A stretch of DNA of 64,000 nt from Amanita rubescens (taxonomy: Eukaryota; Basidiomycota; Agaricomycetes; Agaricales; Amanitaceae). Made by a program: the position numbers and the translations under genes. Below are positions 1 to 10,736 of the stretch, piece by piece. Positions within the stretch are counted from its first letter, which is position 1. Each line of letters begins with the position of its first letter. The stretch is from NCBI GenBank assembly GCA_015039365.1, contig WION01000066.1, positions 124,001 through 188,000 of the forward strand, given 5' to 3'. Below the pieces are notes generated by a model. That model was not told the origin of the DNA. It worked only from the letters and a program-made list of their open reading frames with translations, and searched no databases.

Positions 1-1217
1 ACCCATCGTTCTGCACATTTCACCAACCGACGGAACAATCGGAATAACGATCTTGATCGAGACGCTGGTCGCAATCATCTTGTTCGTATTTGTAAAATCC
101 AGCGGTGTCTCATATCACTCATCGAGGCGCTGGATCCCCAACAACTACGTGCTCCTTATCATCTCAGAGTCCCCCTTCCATCTCTGGATTGGGTTGGCGA
201 CGGCCAGGGACATAATGATGGCAAGGACGGTGCTGAGGGAGATGGCATCGGCGCGATAGAGAGTGACCCAGTAAAACCCTCGCACATCAGTGGTAGTTCC
301 GAGGATGGAGTCAAACCAGCGTCCGACGATGAACAAGGTGACAGCGGCAGGGAGGGTGAGTTTGTGGTCTCATCATCTCTGGAGATGTATGTACTAACCT
401 GGATGACCGTATGGAGAGCAAGCCAGGATAAGGGATCAGGCTAAACATACTACCCCATCAACCATGATTGCAGCAAGTCCAAGGGCGTCATGTGACTACC
501 AGCGTCACAGTAATGATGATGTAAGCCAAAGTAAGCGTGCAGCCTGAGCGTCCGACGATGAACAAGGTGACAGCGGCAGGGAGAGTGAGTTTGTGGTCTC
601 ATCATCTCTGGAGAAGTATGTACTAACCTGAAAGACTGTATGGAGAGCGATCCAGGCAAAGGAATAAGGCAGCAAGGAGTCCAAGGAGGTCGTCATACCA
701 GCGTCACAGTAATGATGATGTAAGCCAAAGTAAGCGTGCAGCGTCCGACAATGAAGAAGGTGATAGCGACAGGGAGGGTGAGTTTGTGGTCTCATCATCT
801 CGGGAGAAGTATGTACTAACAAGACTGTTGGAGAGCGATCCAGGCAAAGGAATAAGGCTAAGCGTACCCCATCAACCGTGATGGCAGCAAGTCCAAGGGG
901 CAAGAGGACCCCCGAAAACCCCCCTTAGATACCTGAGGCGGCCCCTACCCAAATTTGCGGTTTTTTACCCAAGGAAAATCTCAAGATTTTTATCCTTTTT
1001 CCTCAGGCCACAGCCCCATTTTTTATCCCCGACCCCAGTTCAGGCCTACCTGCGGTAGTGGTGAGCCAATTTTTATCCTCTGGATGGTTCAAGCCCCCCC
1101 TACGCTTCAGAATGACGATGTACATTCTCTACTTAACTCCTAGATACTAATCTGTACCTTTGGAACAATTCAAAATAGTGATTTCCCTCGTACAAATTAG
1201 TGAAACCTGCCCCAAGA
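1..1217. repeat. diverged tandem repeats, no intact gene
   Basis: A stretch of roughly 200 bp recurs three times, beginning near 318, 547 and 739. Each copy holds the same order of blocks: a segment around gtccgacgatgaacaaggtg, a segment around gtttgtggtctcatcatctc, then a tail around gagagcgatccaggcaaagg. The copies differ by substitutions and small indels. On the minus strand, bases 145-336 read as a hydrophobic stretch that could be a membrane-protein exon, but no continuous gene can be built. From 900 to 1217 there is C-rich then T-rich sequence with nothing recognisable. Best read as a gene remnant amplified in tandem and decayed. Confidence 0.5.
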
Positions 1218-1610
1218 CTATTCCTCCAACTCCAGCTCATTTTGTGTCAATCTCTTTCTTTTTCCCATTTCTGAGACAGCCAGAGCGATGGTAGTCAGCT
1301 TCGTCTTGAGGATTTTGAACATATGAAAGTCATCTGGCGAGATCTTGAGACCAGTTTCCGAGATCTGGGGCACATGCTTGAGTGTGTAGAGGAAATGACT
1401 AGAAGGAATCATGTCGAAGCACTTCAACGTATGTGAAGGGGGCTTATCAGAGAACTGGATCCCGAAGTGATGTTCATAGATTTGTACGTTGATGTACGAT
1501 GCGGCCGTGATTGCTGGGACAGAACTTAGGAGTATACGTATACTAAACGGTTGGAGCCTTAGCGGCGAACAGGCTCTAACTTTTATGCCTGAGAAGTCAT
1601 ATGATCCCAA
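1218..1610 (-). CDS. hypothetical protein or terminal exon
   Basis: This is an open frame of 130 codons lying about 50 bp beyond the stop of the P450 gene on the same strand. The last third is rich in charged and helical residues and ends in a basic MGKRKR stretch followed by acidic residues. An AG acceptor just inside the frame start suggests that it may be the last exon of a longer gene whose earlier exons I cannot place. No domain is recognised. It could be a chance frame, but its length and amino-acid composition are unlike most shadow frames nearby. Confidence 0.3.
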   Translation of the reverse strand: MGSYDFSGIKVRACSPLRLQPFSIRILLSSVPAITAASYINVQIYEHHFGIQFSDKPPSHTLKCFDMIPSSHFLYTLKHVPQISETGLKISPDDFHMFKILKTKLTTIALAVSEMGKRKRLTQNELELEE

Positions 1611-1659
1611 AATTTATCATTAGTACCTAGGCAGAAAACGAGGATATGCCCTCCAACTA

Positions 1660-3746
1660 TCACGTCCGCTTACGGAACATCACTTCTGCCTTAGGATCAA
1701 GAGTTGCCATAGTCCCAAACCACATTTCGGATGGGCGTCCACCGTCATTGGCCATCTTCACATCGTAGTTTAGTAAAACATGTGCAAGCATCGTCTTGAC
1801 CTCATTTACTGCGAAAAACCTGCCTGGACTAGAATTGAGAACATATCAACATATCAGAACGTGTCGGTTTCGAAGAATGACACAAAGTACCATGCATGCC
1901 GCCCTTGTCCAAATGTTAGAAATCCGGTAGTAGGAGTCACCATTCCGTGTTTTGTGCTTTCGCCTTCTTTCTCGCGCATCTTGGAAAACCTGAACCCGTC
2001 GAAAACCTCGGGGTCAGAATAGTATTCCTAAGCAAAGACCTATATAGGGGATGGAATGACCAGAAAGATTGGATACGAACCGAATCATGATGCACGCAAC
2101 CATGTGGAATGACGATGTTAAAGCCGGCAGGAACCGTTACCCCGTTTGAAAATGTAAAGTCTTTCATAACTTTACGCCGCACGCTGACTTTACAATCAAA
2201 ATGAGGAATTTGAGGAATACTCGAGATGAAACGGGGAGCATACAGAGTCCCGGTGATAGTCTCTGTGACTCTTTCAAGAAACTATCCAGTTTCCTGAGTT
2301 TCCCGATGGCGGATTTAGTCCAACCTTCTTCATTTATCACAGCCTCGACTTCTTCGCGCATGGGCTGTAAATATTCCGGACGTGTGGCTAAATTGAATAG
2401 CGCGTTTGTGAATGCCTAAGGGCATGCTTCAGTTACACAATCAGGATAGGCAATTGCGTTTGCGTACCATTGTCGTAGTGTGGATACTAACAAAGTTCAG
2501 GAGCAACATGCGAGTGACTAAGCTCTTTATATCGCGTCGGCGAGGGTTATCTTTTGCGACTTCCAGAAGCCAGCTTATAGCATCGTTCTATAAGAAACGT
2601 TAAGTTTTCAACGCAAAAAATTAGGTTTTTACTAACTGGTTTATCGGACCAATCGCCTCCGTTTTGCGCTTCCTGTTCAATGCGTTCTCTAATCAAAGGT
2701 CCCAGGTGTTTCATTCCACGTTTGATTCCGTTTGGTACTTTCCTCAAGAAATGGACGAAGAAACTGCGATATAATTGTCTTATCGGCTGGCGCGCCATCA
2801 TGCAGCAACTTACTGTCTGAGAGAGGTTGGGAACAGGTTGAGAATTGTACCTGACAGGATGATATCAATCGTGAATTCCACGTTTAACGATATGTAATCC
2901 GGATTACGGCCTTGGAAACGTCAAAGAGGTGTGGGCCGATAGCGGGCGTGACACTCACATAGAGGTAGTCCGACGAGCATCCTATTGACACTCCTACAAA
3001 CGATGCTCAAAACGGCATTGCGTGCATTGACCGTTGTCCATTCTGATCCTGATCAATGAATATTCTCTCCAAGAGAATCATCAACGCATACCATTTCCCT
3101 TTGTGGGAATAATCTGTGAAAAGGCGACCGCGATCTCGTCCTGGACATCTGAAAACCGAGCTGCGATGTTTCTCGTGAGTTGATTCTGTACAACATCGGA
3201 GTGAAAGCTGTCATCGTGCATTTCACGGTCAAGCAGAATATCAGTATGGAAAAACTTGTGCAATATGGGTAAGTCAAAGGCGAATTATAAGAAAATGCAA
3301 GCTGAGTCACCTCTGCAGCCGCGTCTTTGAGTGAGAGTTGATCGTCGGATGCTCGTCGTATGTCGTCGATTAATCGCTGATTAGTGACGACAATGGCCCA
3401 TTGCGTCAGCATTGGGACCTTGAAGACAGAACCACGGTACTGTCATGGCAACTATAAATCAAGAGAGCGGTGTCATGTCACAACAACACATACTTTGTCG
3501 TATCCCTCTTGTATCATATCCTTGCCATGTTTAACGAACCGCAGAGCGCCGATGTACGAAGTCAAGAAACCAGAGGGGCCGATTGTCGGTATAGCGCTCA
3601 ACTGTAAACCCAATTCAATCGCATTGGCCATGATATTCAATTAATCAAGCACGCACCTTTCGATGTTTGGAAAATGCCTGCCATATGAGCGAAACGCAGT
3701 AACAAGATGCAATAACCGCGAGTCCGGTGATAGTCTTCGAATCCAT
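1660..3746 (-). CDS. cytochrome P450 monooxygenase, copy 1
   Basis: Haem-thiolate monooxygenase, probably ER-anchored and reduced by a P450 reductase. The best family match I recall is the fungal ent-kaurene-oxidase-like group; the substrate is unknown. The gene starts at ATG 3746 with a hydrophobic N-terminal anchor ending in SKHRK, followed by an IPTIGPSG hinge. About a dozen short introns join to give roughly 500 residues. Visible motifs are the ExxR helix (FLKESQR), a RRKVMKDFTF segment, DPEVFDGFRF, and the haem loop FGQGRHACPGRFFA. The cysteine codon of that loop is split by the intron at 1829-1890. All exons stay in frame to TGA at 1660, so I see no reason to call it a pseudogene, although single frames look fragmentary. 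A second, inverted copy lies at 40713-42770 with the same intron positions. Confidence 0.85.
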
Positions 3747-4608
3747 GAATGCAGGGGGCAAGCCTGGGTCGTGTTGTTTTAAGTAGGGGTTGGCATTAGG
3801 ACATTGACGCGATCAACCCTTATCGTGACTAAGTAGTCCAAAAATGGACTTGATATGTATATGGGCAGTCATACCAATCGACAACGCACAGGCGACTGCT
3901 ATGGATCAAGAAAGGTTACGTACAATGCCTCGCATCGTCTACCATCGCTTGATTTGCGTATTATGCTCCTTGGAGTTGAACATTGAGCGTTTGAACGTTG
4001 AACGTCGAGTCGAATGACGCCGCAGATTCACCGATCGTCTATGAATATCACCATGCGGAGGTGCTCCGACAAGTCAGAAAAGTAGAGAAGGTTGCCTCAT
4101 AATAGACCCGTGTATGAACTGAGCCCCCGGACCCCGGAGCGGCCGACTGCCCGATGAGCTCAGCTTTATGATGCTCACTAGACAGCATAACGGGGCCCTT
4201 TATGAAGTAACGGCCACCAACTCCGTGACGTGAGCAGAGTACGGCAGATGTGGGAATCACCCGTAACGATGGCGATTCACGCAACTGCGATTACTCCTAA
4301 GAAACGAAAACAGTGTCTGGACTCACCAGATTGGAACTACGGACGACCCTCACGGCACTTCGATCGGTAAAAAAAGGAACTGGCCCCGAGCGACAACCAT
4401 GATGTTTCTCGGTCGCAATCCGAGCTGTTCGCCTTTGGGTCTGATTTTGAAGAAACACAGTACGTCTCATTGGGTCACCTGGCCCCCAGATTCCTCCTTG
4501 CAAACTCGCTATTTCTTGCCAGCTCTTTCTTTCTCTGGCGTGAAATAACGAATACTTGAAGTAGCTGAGTATTGAAGCTGGTGGTTCGCTCTCGTTTAAA
4601 AGAGGATT
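3747..4608. other. intergenic, includes P450 upstream region
   Basis: No gene is supported here. Several short open frames occur on both strands between 4048 and 4503, but they have no start context, splice continuation or recognisable sequence. A short iterated stretch near 3976-4010 (ttgaacattgagcg, ttgaacgttgaacg) is the only visible structure. Confidence 0.4.
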
Positions 4609-5124
4609 TCGAAAAGCGGGTGAATGCCATTGATGCCCTCGGAGCGGCGGATCATTGGTCGTCCGACGACCACCTCAAAGTTCTCAAAGACCTTGTCCCG
4701 ATAACTGTCAGCGTATACAAAAGAGAATGTATGGGGATCTCACGTTGAATTTATCGGCTGCTTGTACCTGGATTGATCCTTTCTTTTTCGCGCTAGTGCG
4801 ATGGTGCCACTGAGCAAGAAGTTGGTGCTCACGCTCGAGCAGAGCCTCCCCGCTACCCCATGATGCCTTTCGATTTCACTACTTTCATAGACTATACCCA
4901 TCACGATCAGCTGATGGGTCTTTTCAACGATCATTTCACACCTACTTCATTGCCCTACAGAGACGTTCCTGATAAACCCAATTCTCGATAGACTCATGAA
5001 GCACAATCGCGCCTTTCTTGTTTTGGAAGCGATATGTCTCTTCAAGACCATGTTCCTCAAGGTGTTGGTGAAATGTATGCATGTGCGAAAACATTACAGT
5101 CAGTTGTTTGCATGTTTGTCTCAA
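4609..5124 (-). CDS. hypothetical gene, probably decayed
   Basis: Three coding-like pieces lie in order on the minus strand. The first (5124-4942) reads about 60 residues and ends with ENWVYQERLCRAMK. The second begins at 4934. A credible intron (about 4704-4766, GTACAAG to GACAG) joins the second to a last exon ending FEVVVGRPMIRR then HPLFEILF and a stop near 4609. The second and third pieces give a clean spliced frame. The first and second do not join without passing stops, so the gene is either broken or has an unseen exon. No domain recognised. Confidence 0.35.
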
Positions 5125-5219
5125 TGTATTTCGGTCGAGCTAGATTGAGTCGTTCTGTTTTTTCCCAGCCTTCACTTTTCAACAATTCGTGTTCGTCAGT
5201 CGTTCATTGATTTCATCAA

Positions 5220-5521
5220 TATGAACTATTTTTGGGATTTGGGCAGATTTGGGCGAGCGTCTCTCTGTAAGCAACTATCATTTCAATTCTATGCCATTCG
5301 ACAATGGCACGTACCTCCTCCCAACAACCGCGCGTATACTTGTGATCGCCCTCTTTACTGCAAGAAGAAGCTGGCCAGACGACATGCTACAAACACCAGT
5401 TTTCGATGGAGACTGCGCTCGCGCTGAACATCAGTTCTCAGTTCTATCCAGCGCGAGGCGGACGAGGATTCTGAAGCTAGACTGTCAGTTTGAATGGGAG
5501 CGTTGGCGGATGTGGTGGTAG
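5220..5521 (+). other. duplicated open frame of unknown nature
   Basis: An open frame of about 90 codons ending in the unusual string FEWERWRMWW. A second copy lies at 14160-14421, where an extra insertion of about 50 bp is bounded by GTGGGC and CCTAG and looks like an intron. The two copies are clearly related across about 270 bp. Because both sit inside a larger duplicated block, conservation alone does not prove coding. No domain recognised. Confidence 0.3.
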
Positions 5522-5844
5522 GAACGTTCGTGTTCGCGGTTATATGTCATTAAGCATGCCCCTCAAACGAAGGTTATGTCAAGGTGCCTAAACATCACCT
5601 CAAGGGAGTATGCGGTTAAGGCACAGTAAGAGGCGATGCACCCTCATTTTCATGCTCCATGGAAAGCCGCTCGGCAAACACATTATCCATCCACTGGCAC
5701 CACTAGTACCATGAACATTTAATGATCGCGCGAGGGGAATCACTTTTGGATAGTTCTGGGCAGAGTTCGGGCCGCGAAGGATGAACAGAATGACATTCAC
5801 GTCCGATCTATACATATATGCGCTCGTGCTGACGGACACACCTA

Positions 5845-8098
5845 TCAACAAGTAGCTTGAAGGAATGAGATCAATGCATATCTTAATAATAAAAATTGCA
5901 TTATATATCAGCAAAGGTCTCGGGGGGTGCTACAAACATCTTACCTCCCGCTGACACGCCACTTCTCTCCGGACTGGTCAAGCCTCTCCGCGACTTGTCT
6001 GTCAACGCCAACAACGACGTCCGCCTTATTCGTTCTCAAGCTCAGCAGTGGGAATGAACCTGCGAGCGGGCCTGCGCCAACATTAATATCATGCCAAGCC
6101 GAACGAGAAATGTGAGTAAGGCGCACCGAGAGCCTGGGCAAAATCGGTCCACGCTGGCCATTTGATATCACCCGTAAGCCTGTTCCCCAAAAGAATAAAC
6201 GCCACGCATTTATTATATAAGAAGATTCACCCACTTTCGATAACTAGATAAAGAAAAAAAGTAACGACATAAATCAGGACTATCGGTGATCCTAAATATA
6301 TCAAAGAGTTCTTACTTTAAATCACCCTGTGATAAGAAAGGTTCCCGTTAGATTACCCAAATAAGTGTATCGAACGAAAGACTAACTTTGAATATTACAA
6401 GATCGCTCGTCTTAAGGCTCTCGTACAGTCCAGGCGCGCGAGTTTGGATATCCCAATACGGATCCGGGGACGTCCAAAACGCGGCGTGTTGGGCTTGATC
6501 CGAATTCGCGTCTCCAAACGCCGTATTGAGGGGGACAGATAAAGAAAAGATTCCCTCGTCTAGGTATTTTTGCCACCGGCTGACCATCCTATCCAGGTGT
6601 TCTACGGAGGAGGTCTCGGAGGATCCGTCGATCTCGAAAAAAGCTCGAGCGGATCGTAGAGAAGCAAATGTGGCTAAAAAGTCAGGTGGAGTTACGTCCG
6701 AGACGAACCATGGGATCAGTTTTGGGCTGCGTTCAGCGTGAGTGGGTGAAAAAGAGTGATGAAGAGGGCAGGGGACGTACTGGAATACGACTTTTTCCAC
6801 AAAGGGCGTAAAGGTGACTAAGAAATCGGCAAATACTAGATCGGTAAAGAGCTGTAAAAAGAAAGCAGCTTGGTAAGGTTAGTTAATGGATATGTGGATT
6901 AGGGTAATAGGTCACGACCTCGAATCCAGCTGTGCTTGATTAGTACGGGAACATGAAAGATCGGAGCAGATCGTACAGTTGTCTAGGATGAAATCGACCC
7001 GAGCGCGTTTTAGAGAAGACACGTGTTCCCAAGCTTTATCTTGGTCGTCTCTGAGGATAAAGCTCTGTCTTGCTGCTTGAGCGTCTCTGCCCACCGCTTG
7101 CAGATGATCGATGTCTGCCGCGGATAGGTGCGTCAAGAGGGAAAGATCGGTGGCATTTCCCCTGTAAATTGAAATTTTGAAAAAAGACTTGAGAAAGGAA
7201 ACAGGCGTACCAGAGATCCATTTGAATCATTTCACGGAACAAAATGCCTAGTGTTTTTGGATCTTTGTCGAGAGAGTGTTTTCCGATCTCGATCTCGTGC
7301 ATGGTCGTTGCGATTTCTATTTTTTGTCAGATCACGAATTACTAGACATGGTGGGAGTGAACGCACGAAGAATGGAATTTCCAGACTGTTTGAACATTTT
7401 CATTTTTTGTGCAAAGAATGGGTCGTACTGATTCCAGTACTTCGTTTGGGAAAAGAACGACCGAAGAAGTCGGTATCTGATTCAGAGTTAACCGGGTAGA
7501 TTTAGTTTGTAGTGAAGACTCTAACAAGTAGCATCTTTGAAGCACGTGAGGAAATGGATATGGATTCTCGACGAGGCGCTCACTCGGCGTAGAGCCACGG
7601 TGCAGTGAACCAGGTGCCCTTCCCATCCTCTTTAAGATGTTCAAGCTCGACGTTGTACAAATCCCTAAGCGGATCTCCGTCTTCTGAAATGGGTCTACTA
7701 CATTAGCCCTCAGAATCTTCGACAACAACATCAGAACATACTCAAGGATATGATCCCTTCCCATATGATACTTCAACTCGCTAATTTTGGCGATAATCCC
7801 CTTTCCTTCCTCCAACTTTGTCCTATTCGCTTCGTTGTCGACATCTATTGTCAGATCGTTGGAGATATTGTGCAAGTGGTCGACTATCGAGGTGACGATG
7901 ACGGGCCAGCGGCGGATGACAGTTTCGTAACTTTTTTACCGGGGTGTAGGTTGTTATCAGTCTAGAATCTAGATCGTCACGGCAGTGGACGTACGAAAAG
8001 CTAAGAATGAGTCAGAAAAGAAATGGAGCAGGACAATTTGAAGTCAACCTTGTTTTGTCAGTTGGATCGTACGCGGGAAATGGAGGATTGAACACCAT
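5845..8098 (-). CDS. DUF89 / ARMT1-like damage-control phosphatase
   Basis: Metal-dependent phosphatase of the DUF89 family, thought to hydrolyse damaged phosphometabolites in the cytosol; fungal and animal members are related to ARMT1. The gene begins at ATG 8098 with FPAYDPTDKT, as family members do. About 14 short exons join in frame to roughly 470 residues. Diagnostic parts are RRWPVIVTSIVDHLH near the N-terminus, APWLYAECYLYRLLRSFF, the metal-site segment VDFILDNSGFELFTDLVFAD, then GDLNYRKLTGD, WPAWTDF and LRTNKADVVVGV. The aspartate, asparagine and other residues of the VDFILDN site are present. The GDLN and YRK parts are tiny exons. This is the only complete copy here; partial copies lie at 9665-10417 and 14668-15740. 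Confidence 0.88.
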
Positions 8099-8119
8099 CG
8101 ACGTGATCAAACTTGGACT

Positions 8120-8325
8120 TGCGTGGGAAAAGCCTAGCCTGTATTGATGGATAAGGTTACGGTAACTGAACATGACGTTACCGAACGCCAGAAACAGAAT
8201 CCACGCTTCAGGATGACCAGCCGCAAAGTTTGTCGCTCGTCCCCTAAAGTCGTTCCTATCTATCTGATTACCACAAGCGTCGGTGGAGGCAGATAGTAAT
8301 CCCCCCGTATCACCTCTTGTACGCT
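8120..8325. repeat. orphan copy of family-gene intron block
   Basis: About 200 bp closely related to 10990-11190 and 16265-16480, where the same DNA lies inside the first intron region of the two unknown-family genes. Here it stands alone in front of the DUF89 gene, with no family exons beside it. Shared strings include agccgcaaagtttgtcgctcg and tctgattaccacaagcgt. In the 16.3 kb copy the minus strand is open for about 156 codons, so the block may derive from an exon of another gene. Confidence 0.6.
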
Positions 8326-8406
8326 CATGTCGAAATTCATACCCTAATTAACCACAAACAAAAGAGAGGACACAAAGCGTAGCAGACTTCTAAACTAATT
8401 CAGGAA

Positions 8407-9380
8407 CTAGACTGATTGCATGGTGCTATCTCTAGGGCGACCCTCGCCAAACTTATCCAGTCCTGTAAAGGGGTTTTAGCCCCTCTTTAGGTGCCGATAA
8501 AGCTAGACGAATACTTACCTAGCCTACTAGTCCCACCAATCTGCTGAAGCACGCTTGAGGCCTTCATCATTGCCTCAGCAATATCGGGCGGCTGATAACC
8601 AAGGTGCCTGCCGACGGCGGCGGCGAAGGAATTGTCAATATTGAAGAAAGCGTACTGCTGGAAGGGCTTCGGGAACACGCCGATGTGTTGGAAGTCAACA
8701 ATCCAGATACGGCCAGTCGCGACGTCGAGGAGGAAGTTGCCCTCGTGGATGTCGGAGTGATAGATGGAGAGATCATTTGACAAAGATATGGGCAATGTCA
8801 TCTTTCCTCGGCAGCGCGAAAGCGCCTGCGGGAGAGAAATGGTTCAATAACGAGCCACCAAATAAGTCAAGGGTGAGATTTATACCTTATTAACGTACTT
8901 GGCGACCGCTTCGGAGCTGATAAAGGGTACTGGCGCCTTATGCCCCTTGAAGAAGGCGTGCCAGACACACGCCTCCGAGTCCGAAATCCTGCCAAACAGA
9001 GAATTAGGAATCGCAGGCATCTGGGCGAGAAGCCACCCAACGGCAGAAGCGACTCGCTGTACACCGTAGTCGTCTTGAATAGAGTTGCAGGCCCCCAGGA
9101 CCGGCAGGTTTATTTTCTCCATGACTATAAAATGGTATCCATTCTCGTAGAAGGCGCTGTAGACGGCGGGAATGCCAGGAGCCGATCTATCCTTTTGGGC
9201 AAGAGTGTGGAAGAAGTGCTGAGTAGTGGCCTCGGCCATGAGGTCCCCGTCTCCGTACTTGACGAACAGGGCGGGCCATTCTGGCAGGTCGAAACTAAAG
9301 TAGTTGATATCGCTCTTTTGGAATGATGGTAGGCCGAAGAAGTACTGGACAATCTGGTCACGCTCGGGCTCTGACAGCAT
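8407..9380 (-). CDS. APH/ChoK-like kinase-fold protein
   Basis: A small-molecule kinase-fold protein of the aminoglycoside phosphotransferase / choline kinase superfamily, which is widely expanded in mushrooms and mostly uncharacterised. Exon 1 (9380 to about 8887) carries an N-lobe-like segment with FVKYGDGDL and the hinge-like FIVMEKINLPVLG. After an intron the catalytic loop YHSDIHEGNFLL follows, and then the metal-binding IVDFQHIGVFP, which replaces the classical DFD/DFG. A last intron near 8465-8512 joins a short tail ending in TMQSV at the stop 8407-8409, a C-terminus of the usual type. About 290 residues. It sits between the intact DUF89 gene and its truncated copy, so it was either inserted there or caught by the duplication. 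Confidence 0.82.
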
Positions 9381-9664
9381 GTCGGGAACAGGCTATAGAA
9401 GAATGTCGTTAGAAACTGCGGTCAGGGGAAAAAAAGGAGGGCGATGGCAAAAAGCTGATGCCTACAGGTAGCGAGCTAAACATGACCTGTCGAGGTGACG
9501 TCAGAAATAGCGGCCAAAGCAAAGATGATACATACTGATAATAGAGTTAAAAGAATGAACAAGGTGATGGGGAAGGATTTGGCTTGGAGAGCTGCAAGGG
9601 CGGAAGATACGCCGAGACAATGAAGCCAAGGACATTTGGTAAGTCACTTCCCACGCCCTGCAGG

Positions 9665-10417
9665 TGGAGATCGATTAAAAGGAGTGAACTCGCGAAGGAT
9701 GGAATTTCCATACTGTTTAAACATTTTCATCTTTTGTGCAAAGAATGGGTCGTGTTGATTCCAGTACTTCGTTTGGGAAAAGAACGAACGAATAAGTCGG
9801 TATCTGATTCAGAGTTAACCGGGTAAGATTTAGTTTGTAGTGAAGACTCTGACAAGTAACATCTTTGAAGCAAGTGAGGAAATGGATATGAATTCTCGAC
9901 GAGGAGCTCACTCGGCGTAGAGCCACGGTGCAGTGAACCAGGTCCCCTTCCCATCCTCTTTAAGACGTTCAAGCTCGACGTCGTACAAATCCCTAAGCGG
10001 ATCTCCGTCTTCTGAAATGGGTCTACTACATTAGCCCTCAGAATCTTCGACGATAACATCGGAACATACTCAAGGACATGATCCCTTCCCATATGATACT
10101 TCAACTCGCTAATTTTGGCGATAATCCCTTTTCCTTCCTCCAACTTTGTCCTATTCGCTTCGTTGTCGACATCTATTGTCAGATCGTTGCAGATATTGTG
10201 CAAGTGGTCGACTATTGAGGTGACGATGATGGGCCAGCGGCGGATGACAGTTTCGCAACTTTTTTTTTACCGGGGGTTGTTATCAGTCTAGATCGTCACG
10301 GCACTGCACGTACGAAAAGCTAAGAATGGGTCAGAAAAGAAGTGGTGTAGGATAATTTGAGGTGAACCTTGTTTTGTCAGTTGGATCATACGCAGGAAAC
10401 GAAGGAGTGAACACCAT
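9665..10417 (-). pseudogene. N-terminal half copy of DUF89 gene
   Basis: Very close copy of exons 1-4 of the DUF89 gene at 5845-8098, starting at ATG 10417 with the same FPAYDPTDKT. All introns and frames seen in this part are preserved, including the acceptor that restores the LYRL frame. Homology ends near 9665, just after GNSIL, with no metal-site exons downstream, so the product would lack the active site. High similarity and lack of stop codons imply a recent duplication. It could still give a short protein of about 170 residues. Confidence 0.8.
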
Positions 10418-10736
10418 TGCGGACGTGTTCAAAGGAGGGTGGGAAAGGATTGATTTGGCGTGAACTCGGTAATTGTTAAACTTTCCCATGTACCGACGAC
10501 GTCGATACGTCTTTATATCTCTGCAGCTCAGATCTGAATTTCCCGTCGGAGAGAATTTCAACTTTGGGCGTGTTAACAAACATGGTAAGCCGTAAAAGTC
10601 ACAGGTTAGGAAATGGCCCAAAGTGTAAATTAGGCGCTCGTGCCAATCCTGGACACAAGCCTCTTGCCACGTTTCGACGGTTCCCCGTTAACTCAAGGTT
10701 CAATATCTGGTATTAGCGCCACTCTACAAGTCCTCT

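Noticed and set aside
1660..3746. Calling the first P450 a pseudogene
   Set aside because: Frames look broken only because of many short introns; after removing them all exons join in frame and the haem cysteine is restored.
5845..8098. Calling the first DUF89 gene frameshifted near CYLL/RSFF
   Set aside because: An intron from GTTAGAG to AATCAG restores CYLYRLLRSFF exactly.
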